From assembly GCF_033097525.1 (NCBI RefSeq), contig NZ_CP109907.1, positions 806,001 to 870,000 of the forward strand: a DNA stretch of 64,000 nucleotides, written 5' to 3'. Shown in pieces: positions 47,414 through 55,570 of the stretch (positions are counted from its first letter, which is position 1; every line of letters starts with the position of its first letter). The position numbers and the translations under genes were made by a program. The DNA comes from Sphingobacterium sp. UGAL515B_05. GTDB taxonomy: Bacteria; Bacteroidota; Bacteroidia; Sphingobacteriales; Sphingobacteriaceae. The notes under the pieces are model-generated. The model saw only the letters and a program-made list of their open reading frames with translations. It was not told the DNA's origin and made no database searches.

Positions 47414-49861
47414 ATGATAGGAAATAATTTAAAGATCGCTTGGCGAAATATGGTCAACAACAAACTGTACTCGATCATCAAGATCGGCGGGTTCGCTTTC
47501 AGCATTGCGATTTGCATTCTTATTATGCTGTACATTCGACATGAAACCAGTTATGATAAAATGTATCCCAACATGGAGCGTGTTTTCCGTCTTATCGTTT
47601 CGGAGCCCGATGGTGATAAAGTGAGGCAAACCTTTGCCTTTCCTGCTCCAGCAGCTAAAACCTTACAAGAGGAAATCCCAAGTGTTGAGTTAGCCGGTCG
47701 CATTTTACCCAATACCTTATTTGGTGCCGGAAGCAATCTGTTTACTGTAAATGGCCGTGCGGAGAACTATCTTGATAAAGGTTTTGTATATGTTGATCAG
47801 TCCATTTTGAAAATTTTTCCGCTTCCGGTCGTACAAGGACAGTTATCACATGCGCTGGACAAACCCAATGCGATAGTCATTACCAAAAGTAGGGCCCAGA
47901 AATATTTCAAAGGAAATGCGGTAGGACAAACGATCTATCTGAACAATAATAAAAATGTTTTATACAACATAACGGCTGTGATCGATGATGTCCCGAGCAA
48001 TTCCAGTCTCTATGGCTATAATTATTTTATTTCCCTTGCAGGCGAACCATTTTATCCGGGTGAACAAAACAATTGGGGCGCGACAAATTACATTACCTAT
48101 GTAAAACTAAAGGAAAATACAGATATTGCAAACGCACAACGTAGCATTTCAAAAAACTATATTCAGGACCATTATATTTTGCTCAACAAAAAAAATGGAA
48201 AGAAAATATCCCCCGAAATGATGCAATCAACCGTATTGCTTCAAAACGCCCTTGATATGCACCTGCACTCGAAGAATATTTCGGAGTATGGAATGGCGAC
48301 ACAATATCAAGGTGACATTAAGATGGTCTGGATATTTGCGGGCATTGCATTTTTTATATTATTGATTGCTTGTATAAACTTCATCAACTTATCAACGGCA
48401 AATGCAGCAACGCGAGCCAAAGAAATCGGGATTCGAAAAACCATTGGATCAAATCGACGGACACTGATTATCCAATTTATGACCGAAGCGATATGTTACA
48501 GTCTTATTTCACTCCTGATAGGGTTATTATTAGCCTTCCTGTTATTACCGCTATTTAACAATCTAGCCAACAAAGCGCTGTTTATACCCTGGACAGTGTG
48601 GTACTTTGTCCCCTCGCTGATCTTAAGTATGTTGTTTATTGGCATTCTTGCCGGTTTATACCCAGCGCTCTATTTATCAGGATTTCAACCTATAAACGCA
48701 TTAAAAAGCAAATCGGTCACCAATCCTAAATCGTCGTTGTTACGCAATGGACTGGTTATTTTCCAGTTCGCAACATCTATAATACTGATGATCAGTGCCC
48801 TTATTGCGAATCAGCAAATCAGTTTTATGCTCAATAAAGATATTGGCTTCGATAAGGATCAGGTAATCGTACTCCGCGGTATAACGGGTATTGCTTCCCA
48901 GGCAAAAGAATTAAAAAATGAACTGAAAGCCATTCCGACAGTGCGAGATGTCTCCGTAGGCGACTACATACCTGTTCAATTGGATGGCGTAAAAAGAAAT
49001 GGAAATCTTTTTTGGTCCAAAGGAAAAGAAGATCTTGAATTGGGAGAAGCTGGACAATTCTGGAATATAGACGAAAGTTACCTCACTACATTTGGACTGA
49101 AACTTATAGCCGGCCGAAACTTCGATCCGCATATCGCATCGGATAGTACTGGTGCTATTGTTAACAAAAGAATGATTGCAGATTTGGGCATTAAAGGAAA
49201 TCCCATTGGTGTAAAAATTACCAATGGCATGACATGGACGATTATCGGTGTCGTCGACGATTTTATCTTTGAATCGATGAAAGATGAGGGCTACTATCCC
49301 GTCTGCATGACCCTAGCTAATAGCCCTTCCATGCTTTCCATTAAAACCAAATCAACGGACATGTCCGAAACACTAACGAACATTACTGCCGTTTGGAACA
49401 AGTTTTCACCAAATCAAAAAATCGATTACAATTTCCTCGATGCCGGCTTCGCCGATCTCTATCAAGATGTCCAACGGACAAAAAATATCTTCAGCTGCTT
49501 CGCTTTCGTAGCCATTTTTGTTGCTGCTCTTGGACTTTTCGGGCTGGCAACCTATGTGACCCAGCAACGAACCAAGGAAATCGGTGTCCGCAAGGTTCTC
49601 GGCGCAAGTTCCATCCGATTACTCCGACTGCTTTCCGGAGATTTTATAAAATTGGTGTTTGTAGCCTTGATCATTGCCACACCTGTTGCATGGTGGGCAA
49701 TGAATCAATGGCTGACAGATTTCAACTATCGCATAGAAATCAATTGGTTCTACTTTATTCTAGCGGGTTTCAGTGCAATCCTGGTTGCATTTGGAACCAT
49801 TAGTTATCAAACCTGGAAAGTCGTCCGTGCCAATCCGGTCGAAAGTTTAAGGGATGAATAA
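47414..49861 (+). CDS. MacB/FtsX-type ABC permease 18
   Basis: 815 residues, the longest of the array and a tandem duplicate of permease 17. Blocks such as SHALDKPN, QTIYLNNNK and FLPLFNNLANKAL-like segments are common to both. Loops RAKEIGIRKTIGSN and RTKEIGVRKVLGAS; tail NPVESLRDE. A 33-bp block at 49637..49669 is identical at DNA level to 47164..47196 in permease 17. Most difference between the two lies in the periplasmic domains, consistent with divergence in substrate or partner binding (inference). Confidence 0.93.
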   Translation: MIGNNLKIAWRNMVNNKLYSIIKIGGFAFSIAICILIMLYIRHETSYDKMYPNMERVFRLIVSEPDGDKVRQTFAFPAPAAKTLQEEIPSVELAGRILPNTLFGAGSNLFTVNGRAENYLDKGFVYVDQSILKIFPLPVVQGQLSHALDKPNAIVITKSRAQKYFKGNAVGQTIYLNNNKNVLYNITAVIDDVPSNSSLYGYNYFISLAGEPFYPGEQNNWGATNYITYVKLKENTDIANAQRSISKNYIQDHYILLNKKNGKKISPEMMQSTVLLQNALDMHLHSKNISEYGMATQYQGDIKMVWIFAGIAFFILLIACINFINLSTANAATRAKEIGIRKTIGSNRRTLIIQFMTEAICYSLISLLIGLLLAFLLLPLFNNLANKALFIPWTVWYFVPSLILSMLFIGILAGLYPALYLSGFQPINALKSKSVTNPKSSLLRNGLVIFQFATSIILMISALIANQQISFMLNKDIGFDKDQVIVLRGITGIASQAKELKNELKAIPTVRDVSVGDYIPVQLDGVKRNGNLFWSKGKEDLELGEAGQFWNIDESYLTTFGLKLIAGRNFDPHIASDSTGAIVNKRMIADLGIKGNPIGVKITNGMTWTIIGVVDDFIFESMKDEGYYPVCMTLANSPSMLSIKTKSTDMSETLTNITAVWNKFSPNQKIDYNFLDAGFADLYQDVQRTKNIFSCFAFVAIFVAALGLFGLATYVTQQRTKEIGVRKVLGASSIRLLRLLSGDFIKLVFVALIIATPVAWWAMNQWLTDFNYRIEINWFYFILAGFSAILVAFGTISYQTWKVVRANPVESLRDE

Positions 49862-49880
49862 AGTCAGTAAATCTTAAAAT

Positions 49881-49944
49881 TTGGTGTTTGTTGTCTTGGT
49901 AATTGCCTTTCCTGTTGCGTTGTGGGCAATGAACCAAGGGCTTA
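49881..49944 (+). pseudogene. Relic of a permease 3' end
   Basis: This 64-bp stretch matches 47179..47242 (TM7 region of permease 17) at 57 of 64 positions without gaps; homology continues a few bases upstream with a 1-base insertion. It matches permease 18 (49653 onward) less well. It lies just after the permease 18 stop and 9 bp before the next operator. It is the remnant of a third copy lost by deletion, or of an unequal crossover. No reading frame of use remains. Confidence 0.85.
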
Positions 49945-49953
49945 GGAGATGGA

Positions 49954-49990
49954 TGTTCGATTCTGGACGTAAACTGTTCGAAATCGGACA
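49954..49990 (+). promoter_or_regulatory. Tandem palindromic operator pair before permease 19
   Basis: TGTTCGATTCTGGACG at 49954..49969 and TGTTCGAAATCGGACA at 49975..49990, centres 21 bp apart. The nearer centre is about 62 bp from the TGG at 50044. Confidence 0.77.
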
Positions 49991-50043
49991 TCCAAAAACA
50001 AAAAAAACAACATAAAATACTTATAACAAAACAATTACAACAA

Positions 50044-50059
50044 TGGCAAGAGGATTGTA
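50044..50059 (+). promoter_or_regulatory. Sigma-54-like promoter before permease 19
   Basis: TGGCAA (50044..50049), five bases, TTGTA (50055..50059). It lies 54 bp upstream of ATG 50114 and should drive permease 19 and ATPase 2. Confidence 0.6.
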
Positions 50060-50113
50060 ATTTTAATTGAGTGAATTGGTTCGCATTAGTTTAAACATAA
50101 TACCCTCCAAAAA

Positions 50114-52507
50114 ATGGCAAAAAATGATTTCAAACTAGCTTGGCGCAAACTTTTAAAAAATAAAGGTTTTACTTTCTTAAATATTGTTGGTCTGACCCTG
50201 GGTTTTACGGGTTTTATCCTTTCCTATCAATACATTAATCGCGAAACGAGTTACGATAAATGGAACCCACATTTTAAGGATATCTACCAAATTGGCCTTG
50301 AATCGGAAGGTGCATTTACGGACGAAACTTCACCTTCACTGGCTCCATTGCTAAAACAGAGTTTACCTGATATTGTATATGCAGGAAGAAAAATAGTCTA
50401 TAACTACGGTAGTTACCCCCTTTTTGGAGAGAAGACGGTGCTTATTAAAAATGCAGCACTGATTGACTCCTCAGCAGCACGAATCTTTCAAATCGAAAAT
50501 GCGACCGGACCGCTCTACAAAAACAAGGACCAAAAGGATGCGACCATGGTCAAAAGCCATATTGCCGAACAACTATTCAAAAAAGAAGACTTAAATTTTG
50601 ACAGTCCCCATTCGATTCCAGCTCTAAGTCTACAAATTGGAATGAAGGAAACAATCTACGGTACCATCAAAAAGCAAGGTCTGTCCATGATTGATTACGA
50701 TCTCCTTTTTATCCGTGAACCGCAGGATCTCTTCGCCGATAATAATCCCTTTTTGTATCAAACTTATATTCAGGTTCGCCCCGGTACGGATATCACAAAG
50801 TTGACCAATCGCATCAATACGCTTTACCAGAAAGAAATTGCACCAAAAGATAAAATACGTTCTTCTAGTTATGCCAAGGGAAAAATCTATTTGGATCCAT
50901 TAGCCAATCTTCATCTAAGGCCAAAAACAGGTAGTAACACAGCTTATATCATTACGTGGATTATTGGTATTCTCTCCGTTTTGATCCTCTTACTTGCCGC
51001 TGCCAATTTTGCCAATATGATTATGGCACAGGCGGATCAACGCATTAAGGAACTCGCGCTTAAAAAAATATTGGGAAGCTCACGCTGGGCTATCGTTAGG
51101 CAATTGGTACTGGAAGTATTTATTCTGACTTTCAGTGCTGCAATCTTAAGTTTCGTCACTTTGGCTCTCACAGGAAATATTCTACAAAAATGGTTCAACG
51201 ATGATCTTAAGGGGTATATTTTGAGCTCGGAGACAATCGCCCAACTTGCTATTGCCGTACTATTGACAACAATTCTATCGGCAATATACCCAGCTATCGT
51301 ACTCTCTGGCTTCAAATCCGTTAATCTCCTTAAAGGCGGACTAACATCAGTACTCAAAAAAGGAACCTTCCGCAATGCCTTATTAACCTTTCAAATCAGC
51401 ATGGCGATTTTGTTTATCTCGGGTATGTTAATCATCCGGGGCCAACTTCAGTACATGCAGCAGGCGGATAAAGGGTTTGAGCCAGCGCAGGTTATCAATT
51501 TCAAGGGAGTAGGTATGTATTACAATAAAAACAACTACGAACAATTAAAGAGGCGATTAGAAAATGATCCGAGTATTGCATCTACCGCATCGGCGACCAA
51601 TATTCCGGGAGAAGGTGAGCAACCTCCCAAAATGGATTTTTCCTATGCCCAAAAAAACATTTCATTTGCACATGTCGGCATTGATCCTGGATACTTCAAG
51701 ACGTTAAACATCTCCAGTACACAGGGGAATACCAATATTTCATTGGACCAATTGCTTCGCGATTCCTTAGCCCACTATGCTATTATAAACGAATCTGCAG
51801 CCAAAAATTTAGTACTTTCAAACCCTATGGGTGCAAAAATTAAGGGCTGTGATGTAGACTTTGAAATTGTCGGTTTGGTCAAAGACAGTAAAGCTTATGG
51901 CTTTGAGAATGTAGTTCAACCGACCATCTATTCATTTAAAAATGAATGTGGCACTATGCGTTTTCAGACGACACTTATGGTCAAAACAAAACAAGGAATG
52001 GTCGATCAGGCAATTCAAACAGTCAAAGCAGAGTGGGCGAAAAACCCAACCGCAAAAGACCTCCCCCTTGATTATTCCTTTATGGATGAGCAATATGCTT
52101 TACAGCACAAAAAACAGCAAGAATTGCAGACGGCTTTTAATAGTTTCACTAGCCTCTCTGTGATCATCGCGGCCTTAGGGCTGTTCAGTATGGCGGCATA
52201 TCAGGCGGCATTACGAAAAAAGGAAATGAGCATCAGAAAAGTACTGGGAGCATCGGTACAATTGCTCTTTGTTCAACTGAACAAGCCATTTTTCAAACTC
52301 TTTTTGATCGGTATTTGCATAGCCCTTCCACTAGCCTATATGCTCATGAATAAATGGCTTTCTAATTTCGCCTATCACATTCAGCTTTCCTGGTGGTCGT
52401 TTTTGATTCCAATATTTTGCATATTTATCCTCATATTGGTTTCCATCAGTTTCCAATCTCTCAAAGTCGCAAAAACCAATCCAATAGATAGTCTGCGCGA
52501 TGAATAA
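50114..52507 (+). CDS. MacB/FtsX-type ABC permease 19
   Basis: 797 residues, the most divergent end member. N-terminus MAKNDFKLAWRKLLKNKGFTFLNIVGLTLGF. Coupling loops RIKELALKKILGSS and RKKEMSIRKVLGAS both depart from KEIGIRK. Two cysteines near residues 579 and 612 sit in the second periplasmic domain and could form a disulfide. Tail NPIDSLRDE. It is paired with its own ATPase 101 bp downstream, whose motifs are also unusual, so these two may be co-adapted (inference). Confidence 0.92.
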   Translation: MAKNDFKLAWRKLLKNKGFTFLNIVGLTLGFTGFILSYQYINRETSYDKWNPHFKDIYQIGLESEGAFTDETSPSLAPLLKQSLPDIVYAGRKIVYNYGSYPLFGEKTVLIKNAALIDSSAARIFQIENATGPLYKNKDQKDATMVKSHIAEQLFKKEDLNFDSPHSIPALSLQIGMKETIYGTIKKQGLSMIDYDLLFIREPQDLFADNNPFLYQTYIQVRPGTDITKLTNRINTLYQKEIAPKDKIRSSSYAKGKIYLDPLANLHLRPKTGSNTAYIITWIIGILSVLILLLAAANFANMIMAQADQRIKELALKKILGSSRWAIVRQLVLEVFILTFSAAILSFVTLALTGNILQKWFNDDLKGYILSSETIAQLAIAVLLTTILSAIYPAIVLSGFKSVNLLKGGLTSVLKKGTFRNALLTFQISMAILFISGMLIIRGQLQYMQQADKGFEPAQVINFKGVGMYYNKNNYEQLKRRLENDPSIASTASATNIPGEGEQPPKMDFSYAQKNISFAHVGIDPGYFKTLNISSTQGNTNISLDQLLRDSLAHYAIINESAAKNLVLSNPMGAKIKGCDVDFEIVGLVKDSKAYGFENVVQPTIYSFKNECGTMRFQTTLMVKTKQGMVDQAIQTVKAEWAKNPTAKDLPLDYSFMDEQYALQHKKQQELQTAFNSFTSLSVIIAALGLFSMAAYQAALRKKEMSIRKVLGASVQLLFVQLNKPFFKLFLIGICIALPLAYMLMNKWLSNFAYHIQLSWWSFLIPIFCIFILILVSISFQSLKVAKTNPIDSLRDE

Positions 52508-52608
52508 AAGATAATATGAGCAGTGATGGCCTTAACCCAGAGTCGAACAATAATTATGGTTACCGGTAAAAATATAAATACGAATATCTAAGATCTCAAT
52601 ACTAAAAA

Positions 52609-53268
52609 ATGATACAATTAAAAAATTTATTCAAGTGGTATAATGTAGGTGGTACACGCTCATTCGTCCTTAAAGATGTAAGTCTCGATATCGCTGAAGG
52701 CGATTTTATATCCATCATGGGTCCATCAGGGTCTGGAAAATCGACCCTGTTGAATATTATCGGCATGCTTGATGAACCTGACGAGGGTGAGTACTTTTTT
52801 ATGGGCGAGAATGTATTGGAAATGAAAGCAAAAAAAAGAATGCAGCTTTACCAATCCCATATTGGCTATGTGTTTCAAGCTTATCATCTCCTGGATGAAT
52901 TGACTGTATACGAAAATATCGAAACACCCTTGATCTATAAAGACATTTCGAGCAAAGAAAGAAAAGCCATTGTGGCCGATATGCTCGATCGCTTTGGCAT
53001 TGTCGGGAAGAAGGACCTCTTCCCAGCCCAGCTATCTGGTGGTCAACAACAAATCGTAGGTATAGCGCGTGCATTAGCGGGATCCCCCAAGCTATTGCTG
53101 GCTGATGAGCCTACGGGTAATTTAAACTCCAAACAGGGGGAAGAAATCATGGATCTATTCAAACAGCTGAACGATGATGGTGTTACAATTATACAAGTAA
53201 CCCATTCTGAAAAGAATGCTGAATACGGTAAAAGAATTGTCAACATGCTGGATGGTCAGCTCAAATAA
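52609..53268 (+). CDS. ABC transporter ATPase 2 (MacB/LolD-type, divergent motifs)
   Basis: 219 residues. Walker A GPSGSGKST (38-46), Q-loop Q90, signature LSGGQQQIVGIARA (142-155), Walker B LLLADEP (162-168) with E167, and H-loop H199. Two departures from the family norm: Ile replaces the Arg that normally follows LSGGQQQ, and the D-loop reads GNLNS, with Asn for the usual Asp (ATPase 1 has GNLDS). The catalytic Glu and His are present, so it is probably active, perhaps with altered cooperativity. It closes the permease array. Confidence 0.94.
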   Translation: MIQLKNLFKWYNVGGTRSFVLKDVSLDIAEGDFISIMGPSGSGKSTLLNIIGMLDEPDEGEYFFMGENVLEMKAKKRMQLYQSHIGYVFQAYHLLDELTVYENIETPLIYKDISSKERKAIVADMLDRFGIVGKKDLFPAQLSGGQQQIVGIARALAGSPKLLLADEPTGNLNSKQGEEIMDLFKQLNDDGVTIIQVTHSEKNAEYGKRIVNMLDGQLK

Positions 53269-53291
53269 TTGTATACCAATTTAACCTGAAT

Positions 53292-53331
53292 AATCCCTAC
53301 CCGGTAAGTAAATTACTGTAGGGATTTTTTT
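53292..53331 (+). terminator. Rho-independent terminator after ATPase 2
   Basis: AATCCCTAC (53292..53300) pairs with GTAGGGATT (53318..53326), with AGTAAATTACT able to fold inside, followed by a run of T to 53331. Marks the end of the export locus. Confidence 0.85.
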
Positions 53332-53368
53332 ATATCATTTGTCGAATCAATTTTTTAACTTCGTTAGG

Positions 53369-54217
53369 ATGAATGAGAGAGAGTTGAAATCGCTAATATC
53401 ACTGTTGGATGATACCGACCAACAGATTATTCAGGAAGTGGAACATCAGTTAAAAAGCCAAGGTCCTGAGATTGTACCCTATTTGGAAAAATATTGGGAA
53501 TCAAGCTTCGATCCCAACGTCCAAGGGCGATTAGAGAATATCATTCACGAAATTCAATTTGATCAGACCAAAAACGAGTTACAGATCTGGAATCTGAGTA
53601 ACTCATTCAATCTGCTGGAAGGATTAATCATCCTCAATAATTATCAATATCCTTCTTATGAAGACCACAAGATTGTTTTGGCGATAGAAGACCTCAAGAC
53701 TGAGGTGTGGCGCGGTTTGCATTACGACATGAGCCCGTTGGAAAAAGTGAACCTGATGAATCATGTTCTTTTTGGTTCCTTCGGCCTAGCAGGAAATACA
53801 AAGGATTACCATCACCCACAGAATTCCTATATTGGTCAAGTGCTCGATACCAAACAGGGGAATCCCTTAACGCTATCCTGCATTTATAGTATCATTGCAC
53901 AAAAACTGGACATTCCAATCTACGGGATTAATTTACCCAAGCATTTTGTATTGGCGTATATGGATTCAGATGAAGAAGGGAATGAAAATGTGTTGTTTTA
54001 CATCAACGCCTTTAATCGTGGGCAGGTTATGCAAAAAAGCGATGTAAATTCATTTTTGAAGCAACTGAACCTCAATCCCGATAGAGAGTTTACCTATCCC
54101 TGCGATAATGTGACCATCATTAAACGCGCTTTGCGGAATTTGATGTCAGCCTACGAGGAACATGAAAGTTCAAGCAAGCAACAGGAAATCAGAGCGCTTT
54201 TCGAATTGCTTGGCTGA
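53369..54217 (+). CDS. SirB1/transglutaminase-like family protein
   Basis: 282 residues from ATG 53369; the frame can be extended to a TTG at 53339, within the spacer after the terminator, which is less likely. The N-terminal part is helical. The core holds GNPLTLSCIYSIIAQKLDIPIYGINLPKHFVLAY, the Cys-His arrangement of the SirB1/transglutaminase_9 family, with the Cys near residue 170 and the His about 21 residues later. Family members often occur without proven activity; function here unknown. No signal peptide, so cytoplasmic. Confidence 0.8.
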   Translation: MNERELKSLISLLDDTDQQIIQEVEHQLKSQGPEIVPYLEKYWESSFDPNVQGRLENIIHEIQFDQTKNELQIWNLSNSFNLLEGLIILNNYQYPSYEDHKIVLAIEDLKTEVWRGLHYDMSPLEKVNLMNHVLFGSFGLAGNTKDYHHPQNSYIGQVLDTKQGNPLTLSCIYSIIAQKLDIPIYGINLPKHFVLAYMDSDEEGNENVLFYINAFNRGQVMQKSDVNSFLKQLNLNPDREFTYPCDNVTIIKRALRNLMSAYEEHESSSKQQEIRALFELLG

Positions 54218-54233
54218 ACTATTATGCTTTCAA

Positions 54234-55391
54234 CTAAAATTGGGGAGTTGATCTCCCGTCCAAAAAGATATAATTAGGAGTAAGTGTACCATATTTTTTA
54301 GCAGTTATTTCGGGTGAAGCATTGCCCTGATCCGTTAATAGAAACCTCGATATGGTTTTATTTGTTAAATCTGACACATAGAAGAATTTCCCTTCATTGA
54401 GGCGGTCGTCTATTGCTATTCCCCAAGGCTCTTCCAACCCTGTATTTGTACCTCCAACAACATAATCAGGCGAAATTTCTTTATCACCTGCTCCACTAAA
54501 GATCTCATCCGGATTTTTAAAGAATAACACTTCTTTTCCGGCAGTTACCGCTAATAATTTTTTATTGATCGCATAACATACAGGCCCCAATCCTGTTTTT
54601 CCTTTAATGTATACTTTCATCACAGGGCGAAAGTTGTCGGAGATCACAATCGTATCTTTGGCACGGTCAATTAATTCTGTTTTAAGTCCGGTATAAACAG
54701 CGAAACCACTTCCTTTGTTTGTTCCATCATTATTAAATCCTACCAAAACGGCTTTCTCGTTACCGCTTCCAATTAGTGTTAAGGAGCTCGGAACAACTTT
54801 CCCTAGATTAATCTGCTTATCGATAATTCTAGCGCCGCCGTTAGAACCTTTTCCACTGGGGTTTGCAATTGCATAAAGCATCGATCTATCCGTGTCTTTA
54901 TCTGATACCGCAAGGAGGAAGGGTATAGTTGATGATCCAGAAGTACCATTCTGCTGGGCATAAGTATAAAATCCTAATCCTTTCACATTTGTGAACCCTG
55001 TATAGCCAATGTTAACAGAAGTACCAGGGATACCATAAATATCATTGTTAAAAGGAATATACCTAATAAAAGTGTCTTGGGTCGCGGCTCCAGTTGCGCT
55101 CGCCTGGAAAACAGCCTTCGCATCGGGACTAAAAATAATTGGTCCTCCTCCCTTTGCCGGAGACAGATATTGGTAGATATTATCCAAATTGTTGGTATCG
55201 GCCGGATCGACAATCATCATATTTTTAAGCGAAGAATTACTTGCCTGATAATCTGAGAAAGAGATATATAATCTTGATATCTGCGTGACACGTCCAATAT
55301 TGCTTGGTTCATCATCCAATTTCTTACAGGCAGTGAAACCTATTATACTGGCAAAGAATAGAATAATACAGGATTGAAACGAAAATTTCAT
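54234..55391 (-). CDS. Unknown lipoprotein
   Basis: 385 residues. It has a lipoprotein signal peptide ending in a plausible lipobox, GFTACKK, with Cys near residue 22, so a membrane-anchored exported protein. The body has beta-propeller character: short strands and loops of the type GLEEPWGIAIDDRLNEGKFFYVSDLTNKTISRF, close to an NHL-like blade. I do not recognise a specific family. It converges with the gene ending at 54217 (16-bp gap). Confidence 0.8.
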   Translation of the reverse strand: MKFSFQSCIILFFASIIGFTACKKLDDEPSNIGRVTQISRLYISFSDYQASNSSLKNMMIVDPADTNNLDNIYQYLSPAKGGGPIIFSPDAKAVFQASATGAATQDTFIRYIPFNNDIYGIPGTSVNIGYTGFTNVKGLGFYTYAQQNGTSGSSTIPFLLAVSDKDTDRSMLYAIANPSGKGSNGGARIIDKQINLGKVVPSSLTLIGSGNEKAVLVGFNNDGTNKGSGFAVYTGLKTELIDRAKDTIVISDNFRPVMKVYIKGKTGLGPVCYAINKKLLAVTAGKEVLFFKNPDEIFSGAGDKEISPDYVVGGTNTGLEEPWGIAIDDRLNEGKFFYVSDLTNKTISRFLLTDQGNASPEITAKKYGTLTPNYIFLDGRSTPQF

Positions 55392-55429
55392 ATATTTTTT
55401 ATTAAAAATAGCGTATTGCGTTAAACATA

Positions 55430-55458
55430 CAAATCTACGAATATATGCAGAATATCAA
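55430..55458 (-). promoter_or_regulatory. Bacteroidota-type promoter of the lipoprotein gene
   Basis: On the minus strand TTG (55458..55456), 18 bases, then TAGATTTG (55437..55430), matching the Bacteroidota -33/-7 pattern (TTG and TAnnTTTG). It lies 38 bp before the ATG at 55391. Confidence 0.55.
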
Positions 55459-55570
55459 TGCATTTATATGATTCTTTTAAGGGAAAACCCTACGAAGTAA
55501 AAACGGAAATATTTGTCAATTCGCTACTTTTTGATTAAAATTGCCTTTGTTTTTGTTAGCATATACGATT

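Noticed and set aside
49393-49803. 136-codon plus-strand frame inside permease 18
   Set aside because: Out-of-frame shadow of a conserved permease region; Cys/Arg/His-rich with no domain.
3214-52507. Possible assembly artefact creating repeated permeases
   Set aside because: Members differ strongly in sequence and spacing; only 17 and 18 are close, and even they differ throughout.
3214-52507. BceB-type antimicrobial peptide permease or lolC/lolE as specific names
   Set aside because: The layout is two TM-periplasmic-3TM units with two large periplasmic domains, unlike 10-TM BceB, and nothing in the sequence supports a lipoprotein-release role.
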